From: Coffea arabica
Taxonomy: Eukaryota > Streptophyta > Magnoliopsida > Gentianales > Rubiaceae
Reading direction: 5' to 3'
Assembly (NCBI RefSeq): GCF_036785885.1
Contig: NC_092329.1
Span: 992,001 to 1,056,000 of the forward strand
Length of the DNA stretch: 64,000 nt
Below are positions 13,177-25,812 of this stretch, one piece after another; within the stretch, counting starts at the first letter, position 1; every line of letters begins with the position of its first letter. The translations under genes and the position numbers were made by a program. Below the pieces are notes generated by a model. That model was given only the letters and a program-made list of their open reading frames with translations, was not told the DNA's origin and did no database searches.

Positions 13177-13770
13177 GAAAACATAATGAACTGTCTTTTT
13201 AACTAATTAGTGCACCAGCTCTTTTTTTGACTATAAATGCTCGAAAATAGATCCACAGTCATTTGACTAATATCTTTATCCATGTTAAATTTTATTTTCT
13301 TTTCAAATACAGGCAAATCTGAGTAGTATTGGAAATATTTATTTTTATTAATTTTTTTGGGCCAACACAGTATCAAGATTCAAAAGAATCCATTCTTAGG
13401 CATTCAACGAAAACCCCGTGATAATAATCAAACATTACTCTCATTTTTTTCTCCATAAATAATCAATTTTTTTTCTCCTTTCTTTCTTCTCTCTTTTTTT
13501 TTTTTTGACTTTTTTGTTATTAAATTCGGAAGTAAATACCACATGAACATTACTCTCATCTCAGTCGACTTGAGAAGTAAATTTTATTATGATAATAAGA
13601 TAATCTTTAAGAGTATCGGATAATTAACATACTGAGAAAAATCGTTTGTTGGGATGTGAGTTTTAAATGATTTGCTAGTAATTGTTTGGTTATGATGACA
13701 TATTATTGATACAACAGTTGTGAGTTGTAACGTTTAAAAACTTCAAGAGCACCTGCAGTCACTTGCATCG

Positions 13771-13925
13771 CACGTGACCTTCGCCTCATTTGAATTTCGG
13801 ACTCCAGCGCCTTTTCTTCAATTCACCTTTTTAAAGTTTGGAGTTCGCCCTTTCCTTTTGTTTTCTTCTCTGTCCACCGTCCCTCCCAATTCCCCGTTCA
13901 AAATCAATCCAACCCTCAACGGTCA
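13771..13925 (+). promoter_or_regulatory. KIN-4C proximal promoter: G-box and MSA-like site
   Basis: A perfect G-box CACGTG is at 13771-13776. CAACGGTCA at 13917-13925 fits the YAACGGYYA core of the mitosis-specific activator (MSA) element bound by three-repeat Myb factors in G2/M genes; the two outermost 5' bases of the full consensus do not match. It lies about 300 bp upstream of the ATG, just before a probable 5' UTR intron (donor CAG/GTACGG at 13984, acceptor GTGCAG at 14121-14126). Confidence 0.45.
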
Positions 13926-14218
13926 CCCCTCCCATCCTCCTCCTCCGTCCCAACCCCTCATTCCCACCTCTTTCTCCCCTCAGGTACGGTTCAAACTATT
14001 CAACTACATTTTTCACTCGTCGCTATACATTTTGGTCGATTTATAGAATAATGTGTGGTTAATGAGATCTCGAAGGTCAAGATTAAAATGATGGCCTTAG
14101 AGTTGGATTTTTTATTGTGTGTGCAGGCTCAATTGAATCTAGCTAGGGTTTCTGTTGCTTACTTCTTTTTTTCTTTCCTGTCGTAGTGATTCAAAATTTC
14201 AAATTGCATTGAGTGGAG

Positions 14219-17200
14219 ATGGACAGTTCTGAAGTTAAAGACACATCTCAGTGTGTGAGGGTTGCAGTCAATGTTCGGCCGCTTGTCACTCATGAGCTTG
14301 TTGCTGGATGCACTGATTGCATCACCGCTGTCCCTGGAGAACCACAGGTACTTGGGATGAGTATTCTTTTGTTTAATACTTGGAAACTATATAATTATTA
14401 CTATTATTTTTTAAAAAACATGTGCTCTTTTGATTGAGAATTTTTTTTAATTGTGTGTTTTTGGTCGCGAATTTTTAGTGGAGTATTGAGATTTAGGTGA
14501 AAATTGGGAGTTATTGAGGTGTTTGTATGCTCAAACAGGTTCAAATTGGATCACATGCCTTCACATTTGATTATGTGTTTGGGAGTGCTGGGTTATCGTC
14601 TTCACGGATATTTGATGAGTGTGTGGCTCCATTAGTTGATGCACTCTTCCACGGCTACAATGGTACCGTTCTTGCGTATGGACAGGTATGGAACCTGTTT
14701 CTGATATTACGTTATTTTCTGCAATTTAACGTTCTTTTGTTTGTGTTTCCTTACCTTGTTCAAAATTTGTTTCATGTGAAAGACTGGCTCTGGAAAAACA
14801 TACACTATGGGAACTAACTATAATGGAGAAGACCATAAAGGAGGAGTTATTCCCAAAGTAATGGAAACCATATTTTCGCGAGTAGAGGCTATGAAAGCCT
14901 CTACAGAGTTTCTTATAAGAGTATCTTTTATTGAGGTATGGTAATTTGGTTTTTCGGTGTATTATTACTAAAGTCTCATAGTTCATGTATTGACCGCCTA
15001 ATTTGGTATCATGTTATTTATTTTATGATTTGCAGATTTTTAAGGAAGAGGTATTTGATTTACTAGATCCAAACCCACCTGTTATTGCAAAAGGTGATGG
15101 GGCATCTATAGCAAAACCTGGCCCAGCAAGAGCTCCCATTCAAATTAGAGAAACTGTCAATGGTGGGATCACACTTGCCGGTGTTACAGAGGCAGAGGTT
15201 AGGACAAAAGAAGAGATGGCATCATACCTCTTGCGTGGTTCAGTATCTCGTGCTACGGGGAGCACTAACATGAATAGCCAATCAAGGTGTGTGCATTGTT
15301 TTAGTGTTATTGATAAAATCTACCTGTATGTCTCTAACTTCTTAGATTTTTGTGCATTGTCTATGATGTTGACTAACGTAGTTAATTTTATATGGAGGTG
15401 CTGATTTATGTCTTCAGTTACATGATGATTCTTGTGTGCTCTTTACTGTGTGAGTCATTCTTTTTTGTAAAGAGAGCAGATACCAAAATTACTCAGAATT
15501 ATGGATCCTCTAAATCATGTTATCTTGTGCTACTCTCTCTCTCTCTCTCTATCACTTCTCTGCTTAAATTACTTTTTTCAATCTCCTTCAAAAGCGTTAG
15601 GGCATAAGCCTGTATATAATGTGGATTAACTCTGCAAAACTAGCATTAGTTAAACATTTATGCTTGAGGGATAGAGATTTTGTAGTTTCAGGTTTTGCTT
15701 GAAAGCAAAAATTGCTTGTGAAGATGCCAATAATGAGCTGGTCAATCAACATCATCCCCTTCTTTTCTCTTCTGCCTCCCCTTTTTTCTGATGTAATGTT
15801 TCTGTGTCAAGAATTTACTGATATTTCTCTGGATGTCCCTGGGTTCAGAATATATATGACAATTGGAGTTACTTAAACAAAGGTGTTAATGGTGTCTTCA
15901 AGTTACTACAGTCATATGGCGCTTACAGTAGCTCTAACTCTTAAAATGAAACTCAATGTATGCTAGTTGGGTGCTGCCTTTGATTGAAGGATACGTAGTG
16001 TAAGAGTTAGTTTCTAATGACAATTAGCTTGTTGCAGCTGAGAAATTAAATCAGATCATCACAATCTTCTGAACTAATGTAATAACTTCTCGTTTCTTCA
16101 TTGTAGCCTGCAATTGTTTTAGGAGAAGTAATTTTTCTATTGTTTTTTACCTGTTTAATTTCTTCTTTATCACAGTAAATGTATCGGTCTAGCTGACAGA
16201 GTTGTGTTAACAAGAAGTCTCATTAATCTTGGAGCATGTTTCCAATCTTAATACGAATTGTCAGTGCTCTCTTATTAGCACCCTAGTGAAATCTGTAGAG
16301 AGCACTCTAGATAGGTTGCATACCTTGAAGAAACCAGCAGATTTAGCTGTTTTCTTGGCCTTTCTTTTAACGTACTCTTTCAGTCATTACAATGAGAATT
16401 TTTTAATGTTAGTGTGATATGATTTTTCAGTCGTTCGCATGCAATTTTCACAATATCAATGGAACAAAAAAGAACAAGCAGTTGCTCTAGTGGAGACATA
16501 CATGATGAATTTAGTGACGAAATCTTGGGTGCTAAGCTTCACTTGGTGGACCTAGCAGGTTCTGAAAGAGCAAAGCGAACCGGAGCAGATGGGATGCGTT
16601 TGAAAGAAGGTGGAACTATCCTTGATAACTGAAATATATACTCTGGCTACTGGACCTGCTTGATGATGCTTTTTTTTCTTTATTGTTTTTGCTACTTCTC
16701 ATTTATTTGGCATTCTTTTTAATTGAAAATATGGATTAGGCATTCATATCAACAAAGGGTTGCTGGCTCTTGGCAATGTGATTAGTGCTTTGGGTGATGA
16801 CAAGAAACGGAAAGAAGGTGGTCATGTTCCTTATCGAGATAGCAAATTAACTCGGCTGTTGCAGGCAAGACATGTTTCTTTCTTTGCTTCCTTATTCATC
16901 CTTCCCAAGTTTCTAAACAACCATATATTATAATATGGTGTTCATATGTTAGTATATCTTACATTTCCGTCTACTTTTCAACCTTAGTCATAATCTTTCT
17001 TACGAACAAAATTTTTTCTATTGCTTTATATGGCATTGTGTTAGGACCATGCAGTTAACAAGTAAAAGTACATATCAGAATGAACTCTACGACGTATTGA
17101 ATGGAAACATAAAAATCAGCTTATTTCAAAGTAGTAATCTGTTCTTGAATCTTCATTCTCATTTTCCTTTTTCCTTTCCAATCAGAAGACATGATCTTAT

Positions 17201-20200
17201 CTGGTTTTTGTTCTCTGTAAGTTGTTTATATTGTTTGAACTTTTCTAGAGTGGTGGCTCCTATTGATGCTCAGTTCTATTGACAATTTTCTCTCATAAGG
17301 ATTGCATTGCATGCCTCCATCAATACCATGTGTTCTAACTAATCCTGATTGTGCTTTCATTTTTTTAACATGATTCACTATATTAGTGGTTGTCCTGTCT
17401 GGCCAGCTTGATTTTCCCTGCGTGTCCTTGATGTTATATGTAATTTAAGCAAATCTACCATTGCTAACCTTGGGAATATTCTGTTTCAGGATTCTCTTGG
17501 AGGGAACAGCAAAACAGTAATGATTGGTAAACTTTTAATTTTGTTTCCCCAAAATGCTTTATATCTGTCCTCAGGAACATGATATGCTGTTTTATTATAT
17601 GATTTTGCTGGGCATTTCATCATTTCTTTAATTAATGTCACTTAACTTCTTCTTTCTTTTTGCATTTATGTGGTAGCTTGCATCAGTCCAGCAGATACAA
17701 ATGCAGAGGAGACACTAAACACTCTGAAGTATGCAAATCGTGCTCGTAATATTCAAAATAAAGCAATTGTAAGTTTAATATTGTTAAGAAAAATCATATT
17801 TTTTTTAATTCAATCAGTATACTCACCTACTTTTAATTTCTAGATCAACCGTGATCCAATGGCAACTCAGATGCAAAGAATGAAAAATCAGATTGAACAG
17901 TTGCAAGCTGAGCTTCTTTTCTTTCGTGGAGACTGCACTGTTCCTTTTGAGGAACTTCAGGTTTCATTTTTCCTCATAAGTGTCAGTCTGTCAGTTTCTT
18001 AGTTGCTGTGATTGGGAGGATGATTAAAATGATTATCATTGTGTTGGGTTGTGCATATAGATTTGAGGTGGTTACTTCTTAGAGCTAATACAAGAGGCTG
18101 TATTATCCTTTTAATTAATAACCTCTGTCCATAAGTGTGTCTCGGTTAGAAATTGACTTGTTCCTTCTGCCCTACAGATTCTTAAGCATAAAATTTCTTT
18201 GCTTGAAGCAAGCAATGCACAACTACAGCAGGAGCTTCAAGAACGTCGAATTACTTGTGATCATTTGACACAACGAGCCCTAGATGCTCAGGTAGTTTTA
18301 TTTGTGTAATTGCCAATGTTAAAATGATCTATTTACGGCATCCAAGTTAGATGCATTTTTTGAAGCCGCTTACATCAAAATAATGTATTAGGTGGAGAGG
18401 GATAGGCTTGTCATGAAGATTGAATCAGCTCGAAGTCAAAAATCGTGGAATGAAATAGATTCTGATTCTAATCAGGTAGATAGGATTCCTGATCAATTTG
18501 CCATGTAGTTTGGGAAACTTGGCTAATATAAATTTTCAAATTTCCTACAGGATTTTGATTTGTTAAAAGGATATGTATCCAAGATACAAGAATTGGAAGG
18601 AGAATTATTGCGGCTCCAAAGTGCTAACCATTTAAGGCAGAATGATTTTGTTGACTACGTTAGTTTGGATGATAGCGGGCTTCATTCAAAAGATAACTGT
18701 TTTGCAGAGTCCGAAACAAAAGCTGATAATTTAAGTGGTGAGCTACCATAAGCTGTTCCATGATAATTATGTACACTCTTGTTTCTGTGTTTGTTCAGGT
18801 GGCTGCTATGCGGTGGATGTTTCTTGTTGTGGCTTTCTAGTATTTTATGTTGCGCATTATCATTGACTCTGCTTGACAAGAGGATTATGTTGCAACAACT
18901 TGTACCTGAATGGTCGTGATTTATGTTTGGAATTTGACCAAGTTGATTTCAAGTTGCTGGTAGAATAATGTTCTTTCATATTTGTTAGGTGTGTTTGAGG
19001 ATGAGCAGAAAGAGCGAGAACATTCTTCTCTTCAAGAAAAATTGGACATGGAGCTCAAAGAATTGGACAAAAGACTTGAACAGAAGGAGGTATGTGGTAT
19101 CTCTTCAAGTAATTATATTGGTTGGCTTAAATCTAGAAGCAATTGTTACCTTGTAACTTCTGATTTCACCTTGACCTATTATATCTGTTTATAGGCTGAG
19201 ATGAAGCGGTTTGCAAATCCTGATACCTCAACTCTTAAGCAACATTATGATAAAAAAATTCAGGAGTTAGAACTCGAAAAGAGATTCCTGCAGGTATGTC
19301 TTTGAGTATGATGATTTTAGTTGATAATTTCTTTGTTTCTGAGCTAATTTTCCATTGCAGAAAGAGATCGAGGAACTTAGACATAATCTTGCAAATATAT
19401 CATCTACTACTGATGATAGTGCTCAGAAGCTGAAGGAAGATTATCTTCAAAAGTTAAATGTCCTTGAAGCTCAGGTATTCCTTCAACTGTTTTTTTCCCC
19501 CACCAAACTTTATGTCTGGATAATAATTTCGGCCTCTGCAGGTTGTCGAGTTGAAGAAGAAGCAAGATGCTCAAGCCCAGCTTTTGAGACAAAAGCAAAA
19601 GAGCGATGAGGCTGCAAAACGACTACAGGATGAGATACAGAGGATAAAAACACAGAAGGTACAGGGTCTTGGTATTTGATACTTGTTTAGATATAGAGAA
19701 TCCCTTGCTTCTTCTAATGGCATTCTATTGTCTAAAAGGTTCAATTGCAACAAAAGATAAAGCAAGAATCTGAGCAATTCAGGTTATGGAAAGCATCACG
19801 TGAAAAAGAGGTCCTTCAGGTACTACAGTTTTTTCACTATTCCATTTGGCTTCTTCTTTTACTACAGATTTTTACCAGAAGATGGAACACCAAACTTAAA
19901 TAGTGAAATTATGAGTATTTGGCTCTAGTGGTGCCCTGGTGCTATCTCATTGACTCGTGTTACTTTTGTATGGATAGCAAGTTGTTAAGTGTGGTAATGT
20001 TGCTCATATTTTGCATAAGCTCTGAAATAATGGTAAATGGGAATCTTTGAGCCACAAGACAACATGTACTTTTTTTATTGAAAGATAAGAGTCTGCGAGG
20101 GACAAGAAGGCATTCAAGATCCAAGTAGTAGAATTGCAAGTACATAAACAAGTCATTTTAATGGTACTGAAGTAAACAGGCACTAACAAAAGTTTCTTTA

Positions 20201-23200
20201 TACTGGCAAGATTTTTGTCCTATTTAACTACAGACTCTAGATGGAATCTTACATTGGATGAACCTTAAAGGTAGCAAGTAGGTTCTATTAACGATTTATT
20301 GAGAACCTGTTTCCACTAAGGGAGTTCTCAGCTTTAGCTTGCTTCCTGGATGTGTAGTTTATGTCATGTTTTTAGATGTTGGCAGACAGAGTACAATGTG
20401 GAAGTAACTACACGTGATGTCAGCCTTTGTAAATAAACAATTGATTCAAAAATCAACAAACATGTATTAATATTTTTAGTTAGTGCGTTGCTTTTCTAAA
20501 TTGGAATCATGCTCCATTTCCAGAATGTAAGCCAGTACTTCCTGCTATTGAGAGTTAAGACTTCGGTATTAGCCTGTAGCAAAATATATTTTTTGTCGGT
20601 CCCACCACCCCCAGCCCACCTCCCTTTTAGTTTTCTCTGTTAAGGCAATTAGTGCTTTGCAATGAAGGAAGCATTATAATTTCCTTATTCGTACACAATG
20701 TGCTCCTGTAGTATGAACTAATTTTCTAAGGAGGCAATTGTATATCTTTTGAATTTCCTTAACAGCTAAAGAAAGAGGGAAGAAGGAACGAATATGAGTT
20801 GCATAAGTTATTAGCGCTCAATCAAAGACAAAAGATGGTGAGTCATTCTTTTCTTTTTCCTCGAATTACGAAACTTATCTATTTGTGAAGAACCATTCTT
20901 TTCACTCTCAATTGCATGTTAGGTTTTGCAACGAAAGACAGAGGAAGCAGCTCTGGCCACTAAGAGGCTTAAAGAGTTGCTAGAATCTCGGAAAGCTTCA
21001 CGTGAACTATCTGGTAGGGATATGCTCTATTACACAGTCCTTAGACTAGACATCAATTTACAGTTTATGGTCCACTAACATTTCCTCTATTACTCTTGCA
21101 TTTTTGTCTAGGTGTTGGAAATAGCAGTGGCCCTGGAATCCAGGTATCTTAAACTAATGTTTACATGCACATGTTCTAGTGTTTGATTGATTAATCATTG
21201 TCCTAGTGTTGTATGAATGTATGGGATATCTCTTTAAGGGGTTCCCCAGATTGCAGCAGATGTTGGTATTCTATTATGCATCCAACTAATAAGTTTTCTA
21301 TTCAAAAGGCATTAATGCAGGCAATTGAACATGAACTTGAGGTCACTGTACGTGTACATGAAGTTCGGGCAGAATATGAGCGTCAAATTGAAGAGTGAGT
21401 TCTGTTACTTTACAATTACAATCTTTTGTTGATCCTTTAATAGTTGCTCAAACTTTAGTATCCTATTGTAATGTCGCTCTAAAGTTCTAGGCGTAACTGT
21501 TCATGCGGTACAATTTCTTATTTGATGGCCTCTGCAGTATAAATTTACTTTTACTTTTGGATTGATGGTTGGATATGAATTACAAAAGGGCGCAAAGTTA
21601 GTATCCTCTCAGAATCTTACTAAGATATGCTGTGGATGACACAAAAAAAATATGTAGCAGATCTGCTGCACATATAGGCAGCTGGTAGTGTTTTATTCTT
21701 TAGCAATTTGAGAAGATAACAACAGTGTCAAATTCTTTACTTGGTTGAACTATGCCACAGCATACTCTTTGTTGAGGTTTATATTGGGCCAGAGTTTTCC
21801 TGATTATGGTCACTGTTATCAATTGCTGACAATCACAAATAGAATATGTAAAAGGTTTCATTGTTCTGATTCAGCTGAAGTTTTTGCCCCAAGAGTATGG
21901 ATTTAGGTATTCTTACCATTTGAGTGGTGTAGGGTTGCCAAATGAGAATATGGTGAAGTGGGCTATTCCACGGATTCCCTGATCTTAGTAGTACTTATTA
22001 TGATGCTTCTGTAAACATGAGAATCATTACCTCACTTTTTGATGAATCTACTACTAAATGTTTGTAATTTGTCTTATCATCACTAATTTCATTATGTTAG
22101 TGATCCGTTCGACACTTACTAGAATTTACTTTAATACCTGACTTTCTGAGAATTTTATTTGTAAATACAGGAGAACTAGAATGGCTAGGGAAGTTGCAGA
22201 ATTAAAGGAAGAGGCACAGATTACGAAACAAGGAAACTTAAGGTTTGACTTTGGGGGCTTTTGTTATCTGGTTCTAATTATTTTGAGATTTTATAATATC
22301 ATCATTGACCTGAGGGATCATATAAAATTATTACTTTGGCTGTAACGGTTGCAGACACACCATGTCTCCTGGTGCAAGAGATTCAAGAATTTTTGCGCTT
22401 GAAAACATGCTTGCCACCTCATCCAGCTCCCTTGTTTCCATGGCATCACACCTGTCAGAAGCAGAAGAGCGTGAACGAGCCTTTAGTGGTAGAGGACGAT
22501 GGAAACAAGTTCGATCTCTTGCTGAAGCAAAAGATGTCATGAACTTTTTATTTAACTTAGCTTCCTCCTCCAGGTCTGCATTAAAAAATAGATCTCCTTA
22601 CAGAGTATATGACCTTCTAAAGCTGTGTACTGAAAAGGGTACTTTGGCATTGTTTCTTGAAGATGCCAGCTGATGGATCGTGAAGTTTACTGTAGAGAGA
22701 AGGATGCTGAAATTAGAGACCTGAAGGAGAAGGTAGTCAAGTTGGTTAGGCAGATAGAACTACAAAAGGCTGATCTCCTTCGTCAAGAGAAATTTATGGT
22801 TAGTGATTCTTGAGTCTACAACTTTTGGCTTATTTTCTCGTCTGAATATATTGTGAATTTTCTTGGATATGATGACTTTTGGGTTCAAGTTTTAAGAACT
22901 TATTTTCCTTTTGAGAGTTGGTGAATATTTGAGTGCTGCACCTAGTTAGGGGTATAAACAAGTCAATCTGATGCCCTACAGCCAAGGTGTTCAGCTGGTT
23001 TGGTTGCTAACTTGCTTAAATGTCATCTTCAAGTTTGCTAGTTGCTTAAATTAGCTTAAGTAATATGAGCTCAATCAATGGATTACAATTAGCTTGGTTG
23101 TCTTCTATGATACTTTTGTGTGTTTTATAGACTCGTGAGCAAGCCTTGAGTTTGTTTCACAAGTCAATCAACTAGAAATGTGGGGTGTTTTCCTATTTGA

Positions 23201-24758
23201 ATTCACAGCAGATGTGAAGCTCTTATTCATAATCGTCTGCTGTTTCCCTCTTGGTGTCTCACCTTGTTTGTCTTGTAATTATTCCCATCCAGTTTTCTGT
23301 ATTTTCTAGCGGTGTTCTAGTTGATTGACCTCTCCAATTCAGGAAGGTTCACAATTAAAACTTCCCGCATAGGCTTCCTTGTCATATTGATTACTTAGTT
23401 ATTAGCCAATGACTTAATCTTTTGTAGAAGTTGGCTGCCAAGAAACCCAAGGGAGAGGCAAAGAATGGTGAAGATGCATCAAAGGGTGGTGCTGAAGGGC
23501 ACATATATGATTTGAGGCCCAAGGTAATTCTTTTTAAGCTGCAGATACGTAGTTGCAGAGTCCATGAAAATAGATGACTCAATTTCTTTCTTAAAACTTT
23601 CAAATAAGAGTAATTGCTTCTGGCCACCTGAATTAGTGAAAAACAAGTGAAACCTTTGCCTTGTCTTTATCAGGGGATACGACAGTCTGTCATCTTAAAT
23701 GGTGGCTGGAATAATTTGCAATCTTTGGAAGACATGGATACCTCAGATTCAGAATATTCAGACAATGGCCAAGGGGATGATGACCATGAGTTGGGACATA
23801 CTGATTTGGATGACCCTGAGTGGTCCCTTACAAATGGAAGAAGAAGGCGTGCCAAGAAAAGGAACTCCAAGAATAGCAGCCATTCTGGCACAGCATCTCA
23901 TCCCATATCTGCCAGTGATTCTGAAGGTTTGAATACAAAGACATCAGGTGGGGAAGATAGTACCGGGAGTCAGAAATATGAGTCTGCAATCTGCTGCTCC
24001 TGCAGTAAGAAGTCTTTGTGCAAGACAATGAAATGTGAATGTCGACTTGCTGACGGCATTTGTGGGACATCTTGTGGCTGTGATCCTGTAAAATGCAGTA
24101 ATAGAGAATCAGCACTCACCCAAGAGGACAATGGCTTGCCACCATCAGAAATTGTTGGACTGACTAGAACTGCTTCAGAGACTGATGAAGCAGATGGAAG
24201 TCACGTCCTTGCTTCTCATGGTGCAATGTTACTCCAGTCTGCACTTTCTGAGAAGCCTATGATCTCAAATGATGAAGGTGGACCCAGAAGAAAGCCTTTA
24301 TCTGACATTGGAAATACTCTGGTATGTCTGTTTTACAATCTTTCTTCTTGTCACTGATGTGTGCATGTTTCTTTTATGATGTCTGTCTTCAGACTTCTTT
24401 AGGCTTTTCTTATTTAGCTATTCAATTACAGGCAAAATCAAATGCTCCAAAACCTAATCAAAGAAAGAAATGGCGGAAATCTACTATTCAACTTGTTCCA
24501 GCTCCACCACCTGCCGCTGAACCTGAAAATGTTGAAGGATCTGTAAAGCCTGAAATCAGCTCAAGTGAGAGTGATATTTCCTTGAAATTACCCAGATTTA
24601 TGCGCTCTGCTTTCGTGCATAATAATCCTTTAAGAGAAAGGAATTCAGATGCACACAGTGATTCTACTGTTATGAAGGAGATTGGAGTTACAGCTTCTAG
24701 AAGTCCTCAAGAACAATCGAGAACAACAGATGAGAAAGAAAATAATTATAAGCCATAA
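14219..24758 (+). CDS. KIN4C: Kinesin-like protein KIN-4C (chromokinesin type)
   Basis: This gene encodes a plus-end microtubule motor of the kinesin-4 family. I read 27 coding exons: 14219-14347, 14539-14685, 14783-14935, 15036-15286, 16431-16609, 16740-16864, 17490-17526, 17677-17768, 17844-17960, 18178-18291, 18392-18475, 18551-18737, 18989-19089, 19195-19293, 19361-19474, 19542-19658, 19739-19819, 20766-20837, 20923-21013, 21112-21143, 21309-21394, 22171-22242, 22355-22573, 22663-22798, 23428-23523, 23674-24321 and 24432-24758. The total is 1301 aa, close to the Arabidopsis KIN-4C length. The N-terminal motor has P-loop [11 protein letters not shown], switch I NSQSSRSH, and switch [18 protein letters not shown]. 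Residues from about 380 to 950 are coiled coil. The tail has a Cys-rich block [17 protein letters not shown] then CGTSCGC, which distinguishes KIN-4C from KIN-4A/FRA1. The intron after 16864 uses a GC donor. Confidence 0.93.
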
Positions 24759-25812
24759 TTTCCTCTGCTGCAGTTGGTGGTTTGATTAAATTTTGTACAA
24801 GCTGCTTTTTCTAACATTTTGAAGAGATTGGAGGTTCTTTTGGTGTTCTGTAGTAGGCGATTGGCTCTTTGTGTAATTTAATTAGTGGCTGACCTGTAGA
24901 ACCGCAATTTGTTTCTCCATTGCTGGTTCCAAAATTGCTGATTCAATCTTCAAAGTGACTCTCAGAGCAAGCTCTTTATGATCCGTAAGGCGGTGCAGTT
25001 GTAAAAGCTCCTGTGTTCATCATGCATGTACATTTTTCTTGTGCTTGTTGATGCTTGGAATTGACTCAATATGTAACGCGAGTTTATAGCCTGATTAACA
25101 GCTTCTGGCTAGCAAATGAATCCAGTCAAACTGGTTGGGCTACGGCGATTGATCACAAAAGAGGTGAAACTAATTCTAAAGGCTTCTGTTTTTCTTCCAC
25201 ATTGTGCGACAAATCACAGAAGGTTTTTTTTTTTTTTTGGGATGGTTTTAGTTCTCGTTATCCTTACAGGTTACAACATGTTTTCGAGATTACAAATTAC
25301 GACCTACCAATATAGTCCTCCTCATATTAGCAGCAAAAGTTGAACACGACCTTTTGACAAAAATGTTTCGTCCTTACCAGGCCAACTTGTGTTGGCCTCG
25401 AAGATGTTTGCATAAATGGAATTAGTGAAGGATAGGAGGATTGGAGGAAATGATTACCAAATGTTATTCCTGCAAAAAAGTGCCAGGAAGTCTCATGAGT
25501 CCTCCAGAAAAGCATCCAGAGGTTAATATGACCACTTCCTAAAATGGCTAATTGTTATCTAAATATATTTTTGTAAAAAGCAGCAAGGCATACAACATAA
25601 CACTCGGAACAACGTGGCGAGTCTAAACTAAGGCAACAAAATGAATCACTAGATTTAGTACTCATCCATAAAATTCCAGATCGGGAATGCTAAATTTGGA
25701 ACCAGTAATGAAGTAGCATCCGTCATAGCTGGTTTTGACCTTGAGTTGCCTGCTCAGTTCTGGAAGCAATAATTTGGAGATGACTCGTTCTCATATTTTA
25801 TAGGCATCACAG
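24759..25812. other. Convergent 3' UTRs of KIN-4C and argininosuccinate lyase
   Basis: The 3' UTR of the kinesin probably runs to about 25.1 kb and that of the lyase covers roughly 25.6-25.8 kb. A poly-T run is at 25225-25238. I see no gene, element or RNA in the stretch. Confidence 0.5.
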
